DNA from: Plantimonas leprariae
Lineage (GTDB): Bacteria; Pseudomonadota; Alphaproteobacteria; Rhizobiales; Rhizobiaceae
Assembly: GCF_008802405.1 (NCBI RefSeq)
Contig: NZ_VZDO01000002.1
Coordinates: 124,001 to 188,000, forward strand
DNA: 64,000 bases
Direction of reading: 5' to 3'
Of the stretch, positions 35,657-43,964 are shown one piece after another (the stretch's first letter is position 1; every line of letters starts with the position of its first letter). Both the position numbers and the translations under genes were made by a program. The notes beneath the pieces were generated by a model. It was not told the DNA's origin and searched no databases. It saw only the letters and a list, made by a program, of their open reading frames with translations.

Positions 35657-37723
35657 CTAGCGAGCGAGATCCGGAAGCGCGGCGCGCAGTTCGCCGATCC
35701 AGGCGTCGGCGACGCTGTCGGACGGCGCGCGCCAGTCGCCGCGCGGGCTGAGGGCGCCGCCGGCGGTGATCTTCGGGCCGTTCGGGATAGCGCTGCGCTT
35801 GAATTGGCTCGTCTGGAAGAACCGGAAGAGGAACGCTTCCAGCCAGCGCGCGATCGTCGGCAGGTCGTAGGCGTTGCGGCCTTCGGCTGGGAAGCCGGCC
35901 GGCCATGATCCCCGCTCAACGTCGCCCCATGCATGCGAGGCCAGGAACGCCGTCTTCGACGGCGGCAGTCCGTAGCGAAGCGTATGGAACAGGAAGAAGT
36001 CGTGCAGTTCGTAGGGCCCGATCTTCGCTTCCGTGCTCTGGATCGCGCCGGTCTCGTCGGCCGGCACGAGTTCGGGCGAAATTTCCGTCGAGAGAATCGC
36101 GCGGAGCACCTCGCAGGTTTCCTCCCCGAACTGCCTGGACGAGATCGACCAACGGATGAGATACTGGATCAGCGTCTTCGCCAAGCCGGCATTGACGGCG
36201 TAGTGGCTCATGTGGTCGCCGACGCCGTAGGTGCACCAGCCGAGCGCGAGCTCGGACAGGTCGCCGGTGCCGACGACAAAGCCGCGCCGCTGGTTGGCGA
36301 TGCGGAAGAGGTAATCGGTCCTGAGGCCTGCCTGCACGTTCTCGAAGGCGATGTCGTAGACTGGCTTCCCTTCCGAAAAGGGGTGCCGCATGTCGGCGAG
36401 CATCTGGCGGGCGGCGGGGCGGATGTCGATCTCCGCCGCCTCGATACCGAGCGCGCGCATCAGCTTCCAGGCGTTGCCCTTCGTCTCGTCGCCGGTCGCG
36501 AAACCGGGCATCGTGTAGCCGAGGATCGTCGTGCGCGGCAGTTCGAGCAGGTCGCAGACCTTCGCCGCGACGATCAGCGCCTGCGTCGAATCGAGCCCGC
36601 CGGAAACGCCGATCACCATGCGCTCGGCACCGGTCGCCTCGAAACGGCGGACGAGGCCGTGAACCTGGATATTGAAGCTCTCGTAGCAGTCCTGGTCGAG
36701 GCGGGCCGGCGCGTCCGGCACGTAGGGGAAGCGCCGAGGACGCCGCTCCAGTCCGACATCGGCCGTCGTCGGCTCGTGCTTGAAGCGCACCGTGCGGAAG
36801 GTCGTCTCGGGATGGCCGTTGAACAGCGCGGCGTCGTTGAACGTACCGCAGCGCATCCGCTCAAGCCGGATCCGCTGCACGTCGACATCGGCGACGATGA
36901 TCTGCGCGTTCCGCGAGAAACGCTCTGACTGCGCCAGCAGCTCGCCCATCTCGTGGATCGATCCCTGCCCGTCCCACGCGAGATCGGTCGTGCTTTCGCC
37001 GGATCCTGCGGCCGAATAAGCGTAGGCCGCCATGCAGCGCACCGACTGCGAGGCGGACAGCAGCGAGCGGTCGTCCGCCTTGCCGACGGTGACGGGCGAG
37101 GCCGACAGGTTGCAGAGGATCAGCGCGCCAGCAAGCGCCCCGCCGACCGAGGGCGGCAACGGCGCCCAGTAGTCTTCGCAGATCTCGACGTGGAACGTGA
37201 AGTCTGCGAGGTCTTCCGCAGCGAAGACCAGATCGAAGCCGAAGGGCACGGTCTGTCCCGTGAGGTCGATCGAAAGCCCGCGCAGCCCCGCGCCGGAGGC
37301 GAACTGCCGCTTCTCGTAGTATTCGCGGTAGTTCGGCAGATAGACCTTCGGCACCACGCCGAGAATGCGGCCGCGCCCGATCGCGACGGCGCAGTTGTAG
37401 ATGCGCCCGTTGCGCCGCACCGGCGCGCCGACAAGGAGCACGGGCGAGAAGTCGCGTGACTCACGAATGATCCGCGCGATCGCCTCCTCCACGGCGGCGA
37501 GCAGCGCATCCTGCATTAGGAGGTCGTCGATCGCGTAGCCGGAAAGGTTCAATTCCGGGAAGATCAGGAGATCGACCGAGCGGCCGGACGCTTCCCGCGC
37601 CGCTTCGAGCGCAGCCTCGGCGTTGCGGCGCGGATCGGCCAAGAAGACCAGCGGCGTCGCCACGCCGACGCGCACGAAGCCGTGGCTGTGGATCGACGCG
37701 AATGGCTTATGCTCGGACGACAT
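35657..37723 (-). CDS. nadE: glutamine-dependent NAD+ synthetase
   Basis: 688 residues. The N-terminal nitrilase-type glutaminase domain has the triad E57 (FPELNLSG), K126 (VPKVYLPNYR) and C182 (EICEDYW). The C-terminal ammonia-channel NAD synthetase domain carries the PP-loop GVSGGLDSTQAL, GTGDLSELALGWCTYG and a long insert. It converts deamido-NAD to NAD with ATP and glutamine. The ATG at 37723 with AAGG upstream gives the expected start. It is divergent from the HTH gene by 219 bp. Confidence 0.94.
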   Translation of the reverse strand: MSSEHKPFASIHSHGFVRVGVATPLVFLADPRRNAEAALEAAREASGRSVDLLIFPELNLSGYAIDDLLMQDALLAAVEEAIARIIRESRDFSPVLLVGAPVRRNGRIYNCAVAIGRGRILGVVPKVYLPNYREYYEKRQFASGAGLRGLSIDLTGQTVPFGFDLVFAAEDLADFTFHVEICEDYWAPLPPSVGGALAGALILCNLSASPVTVGKADDRSLLSASQSVRCMAAYAYSAAGSGESTTDLAWDGQGSIHEMGELLAQSERFSRNAQIIVADVDVQRIRLERMRCGTFNDAALFNGHPETTFRTVRFKHEPTTADVGLERRPRRFPYVPDAPARLDQDCYESFNIQVHGLVRRFEATGAERMVIGVSGGLDSTQALIVAAKVCDLLELPRTTILGYTMPGFATGDETKGNAWKLMRALGIEAAEIDIRPAARQMLADMRHPFSEGKPVYDIAFENVQAGLRTDYLFRIANQRRGFVVGTGDLSELALGWCTYGVGDHMSHYAVNAGLAKTLIQYLIRWSISSRQFGEETCEVLRAILSTEISPELVPADETGAIQSTEAKIGPYELHDFFLFHTLRYGLPPSKTAFLASHAWGDVERGSWPAGFPAEGRNAYDLPTIARWLEAFLFRFFQTSQFKRSAIPNGPKITAGGALSPRGDWRAPSDSVADAWIGELRAALPDLAR

Positions 37724-37942
37724 GCCCTTATCCGTGTTCCTGCGCTCCGGCAGGTGACCGGGCCCACCCGCGAAATTGGGATTAAGACCGCCGTTGTCGA
37801 CCGCGCAAGAGGCGGGCCACGGCCATCGCCGGCCGCCGCGGAAAGCTGGGGACCGCGCGGGAACGTCTTGTGTTCGTTTCGTTTTGCGCCAATTCTCCCG
37901 GTGAGGACATTTGCTGGTTCGGTCAGGGAAAAGGCTTTCGTC

Positions 37943-38386
37943 TTGACGACCTTGCGGGAATTCGAAGACGCGCTGCGCGAGCACGGGCTGACATCGGCGC
38001 TTTCGGTGCTGGAGGTGCTGCGCGAGCGGGACCGGGCGAAGCGCTCGGTTCGCCCGGCGCGGCGCATCACGGGCAAGAAGATGACGCCCGATCTCGCGCG
38101 CCGCATCCTCGAGATGCACGAGAAGACCGGCATGACGCAGCAGGAGATCGCCTTCGAGGTCGGTGTCAACCAGGGCCGCGTCAACGAGGTCATCAAGCGA
38201 GGCAAGTGGCTGAGCGGCAATCCCGACGCACCGGAAGCCGTGGCGCGGGACAAGGCGAAGGCTCGGATGGACCGGCAGAAGGCGGCCATCGGCAGCCGCG
38301 CCGGCCGCACGCCGACCAAGCCTGCGCCGAAGAATGCGCCGAAGAAGAAGACTGGACCGGCCCAGTTGATGTTCGGCGACTTCTAA
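37943..38386 (+). CDS. small helix-turn-helix DNA-binding protein
   Basis: 147 residues from a TTG at 37943, preceded by AAAAGG at 8 nt. A helix-turn-helix is clear in the middle: MTPDLARRILEMHEKTGMTQQ then EIAFEVGVNQGRVNEVI. The C-terminus is Lys/Pro/Ala-rich (TPTKPAPKNAPKKK), as in nucleic-acid binding tails. An in-frame ATG at 37682 would overlap the nadE start and add untypical sequence. No known regulator family can be named. Confidence 0.65.
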   Translation: MTTLREFEDALREHGLTSALSVLEVLRERDRAKRSVRPARRITGKKMTPDLARRILEMHEKTGMTQQEIAFEVGVNQGRVNEVIKRGKWLSGNPDAPEAVARDKAKARMDRQKAAIGSRAGRTPTKPAPKNAPKKKTGPAQLMFGDF

Positions 38387-38395
38387 GGGCGCCCG

Positions 38396-39868
38396 CTACT
38401 CTTCCGGCGCCGTCAGACCGGCGAGCGGCGCATCGACCGTGAACACCAGACCCGTCGGCCGGTAGTCGATCGAAGTCGTTCCCCCGATCTCCGATGCCAG
38501 CGCCCGTTCGATCAGGCGGGAGCCGAAGCCGACCTGACGCGGCTTCTCGACCGGCGGCCCGCCGGATTCCTCCCAGCGGATGTGCAGCATCGGCTCGTCC
38601 TTCGCCGGGCCGACCGTCCAGCGGAAACGCACCGTGCCCGTCTCGTTGGACAAGGCTCCATACTTCACGGCGTTCGTCGCCAGTTCGTGCACCGCCATCG
38701 AGATGGCGAGCGCGGTGCGCGGCTTCAGCCGGACGGCATCGCCGCCGATGTCGAAGCGATCGTTGCCCGCATCCGTGAACGGCTTCAGCGCCTGCGCGAC
38801 GAGATCGCCCATCGACGCGCCGCTCCAGCTTTCCTCCGTCAGGACGTCGTGGGCCATCGAGAGGGCGCGGATGCGCGAATCCGCCACCTCCCCCGCTTCC
38901 GCGACGGTTCGCGATGAGCGAAGCGACTGCCGGACGATCGACTGGACCGTCGCCAGCGTATTCTTGACCCGGTGGTTCAGCTCGCGCACCAGCAGCAACC
39001 GGTGTTCCTCGGCGCGCTTGCGCTGCGTCACGTCCAGCGCGACGCCGGCCAGCGCTACCGCCCTGCCGTCCGGTCCCGAGCTCGGCTGCCCGCGGACCTC
39101 CACCCACCGGACCTCGTCGCCTGGCAGCTCGACGCGAAATTCGATGTCGAAATCCCCGCCATCGGCGACGGCCGCATCGACGGCGTCGTGCCAGCGCGAC
39201 CGATCCTCGCTCTGGATCGCGCCGATGAGATCCTCGTAGGCGAAACCGTCGCTGGCGGCCCGGCCGAAGATTTCCTTGCAAAGGTTCGACGCGACGAGGC
39301 GTTGGTCCGCTAGCTCGAGCGTCCATGAGCCGAGTCGGCCGGCGCGGAGCGTGAAGTTCAGCCGCTCCTCGCTCTGCGTCAGGTCGAAGACGCGCTGCCT
39401 GATCTCATCTTCGAGCGTTGCCTGATCGAGCTGCATGCGCTGCATGCTCTCCCGCTCGGGCGTCACGTCGTACTGCGAGGCGAAGAAGTAGGTCAGTTCC
39501 CCGTCATCGAAGACGGGGGAGATCAGAAGGCGATTCCAGAAACTCTCGCCGTTCTTCTTGTAGTTCAGGAGATCGATCTCGATCGGCGTGCGCGTTTCGA
39601 CCGCCTCGCGGACCTTCGCGACATCCTCGGCATTCGTGCCGGTCCCCTGCAGGAAGCGACAGTTCCGCCCCAGCACCTCCTCCCGCGAGAAGCCCGACAG
39701 TTGCAGGAACGATCCGTTGCAGAAGACGATCGGATTATCGTCCTGCCGGGGATCGGTGATGATCATCGGCATCCGCGTCGTGCGGACGGCGGAGGCGAAG
39801 GGATCGGAGCTGCCGCCGGTGCCGTGGAGTTCCGAAAGGATGCGCCGCTGTTCCTGGTCGTCCGGCAT
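38396..39868 (-). CDS. LOV-PAS-HWE blue-light histidine kinase
   Basis: 490 residues. The LOV domain (about 25-135) has the photoadduct motif GRNCRFLQG with Cys70 and the following NYKKNGESFWN flavin-contact segment. A second PAS domain (about 165-285) follows. The HWE-type kinase has His299 in ELNHRVKNTLATVQ, N-box HELATNAVKYGALS and the RWEESGGPP WxE motif. Length and order match Brucella LOV-HK, a blue-light sensor affecting virulence. The ATG at 39868 has AAGGAG 7 nt upstream. No response regulator is adjacent. Confidence 0.93.
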   Translation of the reverse strand: MPDDQEQRRILSELHGTGGSSDPFASAVRTTRMPMIITDPRQDDNPIVFCNGSFLQLSGFSREEVLGRNCRFLQGTGTNAEDVAKVREAVETRTPIEIDLLNYKKNGESFWNRLLISPVFDDGELTYFFASQYDVTPERESMQRMQLDQATLEDEIRQRVFDLTQSEERLNFTLRAGRLGSWTLELADQRLVASNLCKEIFGRAASDGFAYEDLIGAIQSEDRSRWHDAVDAAVADGGDFDIEFRVELPGDEVRWVEVRGQPSSGPDGRAVALAGVALDVTQRKRAEEHRLLLVRELNHRVKNTLATVQSIVRQSLRSSRTVAEAGEVADSRIRALSMAHDVLTEESWSGASMGDLVAQALKPFTDAGNDRFDIGGDAVRLKPRTALAISMAVHELATNAVKYGALSNETGTVRFRWTVGPAKDEPMLHIRWEESGGPPVEKPRQVGFGSRLIERALASEIGGTTSIDYRPTGLVFTVDAPLAGLTAPEE

Positions 39869-40062
39869 TCGCTCTCCTTCCGATCGCCCACCGCGCCGGC
39901 CGGCACAGCGCAGCGCGCGGTCGATCTCGCCCCTCCTATGTGTCGTGATCGCGCCGGCCGTCGAGTTGCGAATTCGGCAACCGTCCACGTTTGTCGCCGG
40001 CCGGGCTTGGCGAAGGTGCATCGGACGCGCTACCGGCAAGGGACGAACGCGGGAGTGGAATG

Positions 40063-40833
40063 ATGGTGAAGCGGCCTTGGATCGGCACGAACTGGAAGAT
40101 GAACAAGACCTTCGCGGAGGCCGACGAGTTCTGCCGCGTCCTCGGCGGTTCCGAATTCGCCGACTGCGAGAAGGCGCAGCTTTTCGCCATCCCGACCGCG
40201 CTCGCCGTTTCCCGCGTGAGCGAAGCCCTGAAGGGGACGAACGTCCTCGTCGGCACGCAGAACATCCATTGGGAGGACGCCGGCCAGTTCACCGGTGAAA
40301 TCTCCGCGCCCCAGGCGAAGGACGCAGGCGCGAAGATGGCGCTGATCGGGCACTCCGAGCGCCGCGAGATGTTCGGGGAAACGGACGAGACCGTGTCGTT
40401 GAAGGCAGCTGCCGCCGTGCGGCAGGGGCTGGTTGCGCTCGTCTGCATCGGCGACACGATCGACGAGTTCAACGACGGCCGGACGGCCGAGGTGCTGCGA
40501 CGCCAGACCGAAATCGCCCTGTCCAAGATCGACTGGACGGGGGCCGAGACGCCGCAGGTGCTCGTCGCCTACGAGCCGGTCTGGTCGATCGGGGTGCGGG
40601 GTGTCCCGGCCGAGCCGGACTTCGTCGAGGAGCGCCACGCCGAGATCAAGCAGCTCTTCCGGTCGGCAGTCGGGCGAGACCTGCCGTTGCTCTACGGCGG
40701 CAGCGTCAACCCGCAGAACGCCGTCGACCTCGCCACCCGCGAGCCGGTGGACGGCCTCTTCATCGGCCGCTCCGCCTGGAACGCATCCGGCCTCGTCGGC
40801 ATCGTCCGGGACGTCACGAACGCCCTCGCCTGA
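40063..40833 (+). CDS. tpiA: triosephosphate isomerase, EryH-like paralogue
   Basis: 256 residues of the TIM fold with K12 (GTNWKMNKT), H97 (IGHSERR) and catalytic E171 (AYEPVWSIG), plus LYGGSVNPQN. Segments such as VGTQNIHWEDAGQFTGEIS resemble the EryH/TpiA2 group that isomerises tetrulose phosphates in erythritol catabolism as much as glycolytic TpiA. The gene is not beside secG/pyrG, where glycolytic tpiA usually lies in this order. ATGs at 40060 and 40063 are both possible. bpsA follows after 18 bp. Confidence 0.85.
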   Translation: MVKRPWIGTNWKMNKTFAEADEFCRVLGGSEFADCEKAQLFAIPTALAVSRVSEALKGTNVLVGTQNIHWEDAGQFTGEISAPQAKDAGAKMALIGHSERREMFGETDETVSLKAAAAVRQGLVALVCIGDTIDEFNDGRTAEVLRRQTEIALSKIDWTGAETPQVLVAYEPVWSIGVRGVPAEPDFVEERHAEIKQLFRSAVGRDLPLLYGGSVNPQNAVDLATREPVDGLFIGRSAWNASGLVGIVRDVTNALA

Positions 40834-40851
40834 TCGGGTCGAGGAAACGCC

Positions 40852-42024
40852 ATGCAGCCCGACGCCGATAGCCGGCTCCTTGCCGTCGTCGCCGAAGCGA
40901 CGAAACTGCGCGAAGGGCCGGAGGGCGTCGCCGCCTTGCTGCGCACCGTCCTCCGTTCCGGCCCGATGCCGTTGAACGAGCTGGCGAGGGCGGTGCGCCT
41001 GCCCCTCCCCGTCGCGACGGCGGTGCGCCGCGAACTCGAATCGGCAGGGTTGCTGGAACGAGGCGGTGGCGTTCGCCTGAGCGGAGCGGGGCGCCGCTTC
41101 TGCGAAACGGAACTCGCTCTCGCCTCTGGCATCGCTTCACCGGCCGCGACCGCTCATGCCGATGGATCCGCCGTCCCGCCAGCGCTGCATGCGGCCCTCG
41201 CCGCGATGGAGCGCCATCTCGCCAACGCGCCGCCGCCCATCGACGTGACGCTCGATCAGGCGCCCTGCACGGCCGAGACGGCCGTTCGCCGCGCCGAGGC
41301 GATGTTCGCGGCCGGCGCGGTCGAAGGCAGGCGCATCGCGCTGATCGGCGACGACGATTCGATGTCCGTTGCGATCCCCGCCGTTGCCGGCGCTTTCGGG
41401 GGGCCGCCGCGCGAAATCGTCGTGTTCGAGATCGATGCGGCGCGCTGCGAACAACTGGCCGCCGCCGCCGGGCACACCGGAGCGCCGGTGCGCGTGGTGC
41501 GCCACGACCTTCGCGAGCCGCTGCCCGAAGCCTGCCGCGGACGGTTCGACCTGTTCGTGACCGACCCGCCCTACACACTCGAGGGCATGGAGCTCTTCGT
41601 TTCGCGTGGGCTGGAAGCGATGCGAGAGGAAGTCGGCCTGCCGGCTTTCCTGTCCTATGGCGATCTTGCGGCTCCGGACCAGCTTGCGCTGCTGCGATGC
41701 GTAACGGCGCTCGGGCTCGCCCCGACGCGCATACGCCCGTCCTTCAATCGCTATGCCGGAGCCTCGATCCTCGGTTCGGTCGGCCAATTCATCGAGTTGC
41801 GGCTCGGCGAACTGCGAACGCCCGGCGAGCCGCGGCGGCACGAGGGGCCGATCTATACCGGCGAGGTACGGCCGCGCCGCCGACGCTATCGCTGTCGAGC
41901 TTGCGGCGTCGTCACCGTAGTCGGCACGGGCGAAACGCACGCGACCGTCGAAGCGTTGAAGCGGGACGGATGCCCGCGCTGCGGCGAGCACACGTTCCGG
42001 CGCGAAGGCCTCGTCGCCGGCTGA
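40852..42024 (+). CDS. bpsA: branched-chain polyamine synthase BpsA (N4-bis(aminopropyl)spermidine synthase, DUF43)
   Basis: 390 residues. An N-terminal winged-helix-like domain (about 25-85) precedes a Rossmann aminopropyltransferase domain with the BpsA signatures GDDDSMS (166-172) and TDPPYTLEGMELFVSRG (from 237). BpsA transfers aminopropyl groups from decarboxylated AdoMet to a polyamine nitrogen. A C-terminal CxxC...CxxC zinc ribbon (C348, C351, C374, C377) ends the protein. The family is best known from hyperthermophiles. It directly follows tpiA and ends back-to-back with the convergent ACP gene. Confidence 0.87.
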   Translation: MQPDADSRLLAVVAEATKLREGPEGVAALLRTVLRSGPMPLNELARAVRLPLPVATAVRRELESAGLLERGGGVRLSGAGRRFCETELALASGIASPAATAHADGSAVPPALHAALAAMERHLANAPPPIDVTLDQAPCTAETAVRRAEAMFAAGAVEGRRIALIGDDDSMSVAIPAVAGAFGGPPREIVVFEIDAARCEQLAAAAGHTGAPVRVVRHDLREPLPEACRGRFDLFVTDPPYTLEGMELFVSRGLEAMREEVGLPAFLSYGDLAAPDQLALLRCVTALGLAPTRIRPSFNRYAGASILGSVGQFIELRLGELRTPGEPRRHEGPIYTGEVRPRRRRYRCRACGVVTVVGTGETHATVEALKRDGCPRCGEHTFRREGLVAG

Positions 42025-42330
42025 TCAGCGCGCCTTCAGCGCTTCGTCCACGACCTCCACCAGCCCGGCGACGCTCGCCGCCTTCTCGATCGCGCCCATC
42101 GACAGGGCGATGCCGAAGGCCTTGTCGATCGCGAGCACGATGCGGACGTGGCCGAAACTGTCCCAGCCTTCGACATCGGCAGCGACCGTATCCAGACCGA
42201 TCGTGTCCTTCGCCACGCCGAGGACATCCGCGACGACCGCGATGATCTTCGTCGCGACCGGATCGCCGGCCACGGTGCATTGCCCGGCGGTGCGGTCGGT
42301 GCCGGCGATCAGATCATCGTTCTGGCCCAT
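42025..42330 (-). CDS. acyl carrier protein
   Basis: 101 residues with the phosphopantetheine site GWDSFGHVR (Ser58) and the four-helix ACP pattern (IIAVVADVLGVAKDTIGLDT). It has an N-terminal extension of about 20 residues relative to ordinary ACPs. The start overlaps the FkbH gene by 22 bp, and the stop abuts that of bpsA (TGATCA). It should carry the glyceryl unit loaded by the FkbH-type neighbour. Confidence 0.85.
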   Translation of the reverse strand: MGQNDDLIAGTDRTAGQCTVAGDPVATKIIAVVADVLGVAKDTIGLDTVAADVEGWDSFGHVRIVLAIDKAFGIALSMGAIEKAASVAGLVEVVDEALKAR

Positions 42331-43964
42331 CGGAGCGTCGTCCCTTCGATTGCAGCCATCTTCGCATCGAGCCGGATCGTCCAGGACGATCCATTCGCCT
42401 CGTCGAGATATTGCGAAAAGTACGCTCGCGCCGGTTCGTTGCGCGGAAGATGCTCGATCGTGCCGGAAATTTCCGTGCAGCCCGCCTCGTGCGCCAATCT
42501 GCCGAGGGCCTGCAGCATCGCCGCCTCGGCACCGCGCCCGAGCGCGCGGCAGCTGAGGAAAAACGCCTCCATCCGCGCCGTACGGCCTTCCACCGAAGCC
42601 AGAACCAGCCCGACCAGGCCGTGCGCGCCGAAGGCATCGTCCAGCCGAACCATGAAGTCGAGCGGCGAAGCGCGGTGCGCGAGTTCGGCGCCGTTCGGCC
42701 GCCAGCCGTTGAGCGCGAACTGGTTGACGCGGGACGCGAGTTCGGCGGCGCGCGGCAGCAGCGACGGCTTCAGCGGCTCCACTGTCAGAGCGCTCCGCAG
42801 CCGGCGCAGGAAGTCCGATACGTCGGCCGTTTCGCTCCGTAGCCGCTCGACGGCCTCCCGGCGGCGATACTGCTCCACGCGGTCGCCCGAAGCCGTCCCG
42901 CCCTGCCGCAACAGCGGATCGTCGTGCAGTGTGCGCGCGAACGCCTCGCGGTCGCCTGCGATCAGCCGGACGTCGGCATCCGGGAAGCGTGTCGCGACCT
43001 TGGCGCAGTTGACCGGATCGTCGTCCACGAACACCAGATGCTCGGCGGAAAGACCGAGCTCACCGAGCACGGTCGCCACCAGCGCGTCCTTCTCCGCCCA
43101 GCTGGCTTCCACCTCGGCGAAACCTTGCAGCGTGAGCGGCCAATCGGGATTGTCCGCGAACACCCGCTCCACATCCCGGCGGTCGTTGCGGCTGGCGACC
43201 GCCAGCAGAAGCCCATCCGCCGCCAGCGCTTTCAACGTTGCCGCGAAGGATGTGTCGAGCGCGATCCCCGCCTTGCCGTCCTCGGCGAGAGTGCCTGACC
43301 ACAGCGTCCCGTCCAAATCGGTCACGAGCAGCTTGGCGGCCGTACCGAGGATACGAGTGGCGCGCGCCGCGGCAAGGTCGGCGATGCGATCGGCGGCTTC
43401 GGGTGTCGGGATCGCGCCGAAGGTGCTGCCGAACCGGTCGTCGATAACCGGGCCGCCCAGCCCCAGTCCCACGGCTTCGACCCCCGGCAGCTCCAAGCTA
43501 CGATCGCCATCACCGGATACCACGAGGATCGGCACGGAACATCGCCCCGCCAGAGCCGTCGCCAACTCGGCGACCGACGCGGCGTCCGCTCCGAGCAGCG
43601 GCAGGAGCGCCATGTCGATGCAGGCAAGATCGGGCGCTTCCTCGGTGCGCAGAATGCCGGCAAGCGCCGCGAACCCGTCGACGGCGCGAAGCTCGACCGC
43701 GATGCCGGCGATGGCGAAGGCAAGACGCAGCGCATCCTCGATAGCGCGCGGCTGAAACGGCGCGGCGACGAGCAGCGTCAGTGGGCGGCCGAATCGCACA
43801 CCTTTCAGGAGCGCAGCCGCCCGGTGCGCGCCGAGTTCGGCCCGCGCCTCGCGGAGAAGCCGCGACAGCGGCCCCCTCCCGACAACCGCGGCCGCTTCTA
43901 CGGCCCCCCGGTCCAGCGGAGGCCGATCCGGCAGGAACCGCCAGAACGGCGGCGTTCCCGTCAC
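42309..43964 (-). CDS. FkbH-type HAD-IIIC protein (predicted glyceryl-ACP synthase)
   Basis: 551 residues. The N-terminal 200 are a weak SGNH-like domain. The central HAD domain has D216-L-D218-GTLWSG and LVFVDDDPVNC. The C-terminal GNAT-like part shows ELASRVNQFALNGWRPNG, characteristic of FkbH proteins, which dephosphorylate 1,3-bisphosphoglycerate while loading glycerate onto a carrier protein. The start is GTG at 43964, in a GTGA overlap with the SpeD-like gene. With the ACP it forms a glyceryl-ACP module. Confidence 0.85.
   Translation of the reverse strand: MTGTPPFWRFLPDRPPLDRGAVEAAAVVGRGPLSRLLREARAELGAHRAAALLKGVRFGRPLTLLVAAPFQPRAIEDALRLAFAIAGIAVELRAVDGFAALAGILRTEEAPDLACIDMALLPLLGADAASVAELATALAGRCSVPILVVSGDGDRSLELPGVEAVGLGLGGPVIDDRFGSTFGAIPTPEAADRIADLAAARATRILGTAAKLLVTDLDGTLWSGTLAEDGKAGIALDTSFAATLKALAADGLLLAVASRNDRRDVERVFADNPDWPLTLQGFAEVEASWAEKDALVATVLGELGLSAEHLVFVDDDPVNCAKVATRFPDADVRLIAGDREAFARTLHDDPLLRQGGTASGDRVEQYRRREAVERLRSETADVSDFLRRLRSALTVEPLKPSLLPRAAELASRVNQFALNGWRPNGAELAHRASPLDFMVRLDDAFGAHGLVGLVLASVEGRTARMEAFFLSCRALGRGAEAAMLQALGRLAHEAGCTEISGTIEHLPRNEPARAYFSQYLDEANGSSWTIRLDAKMAAIEGTTLRWARTMI

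Noticed and set aside
35500-35751. An 83-codon frame between the SDR gene and nadE
   Set aside because: The second half runs antisense into nadE and turns into Arg/Ser/Ala repeats; the first 50 residues have no family resemblance and no ribosome-binding site.
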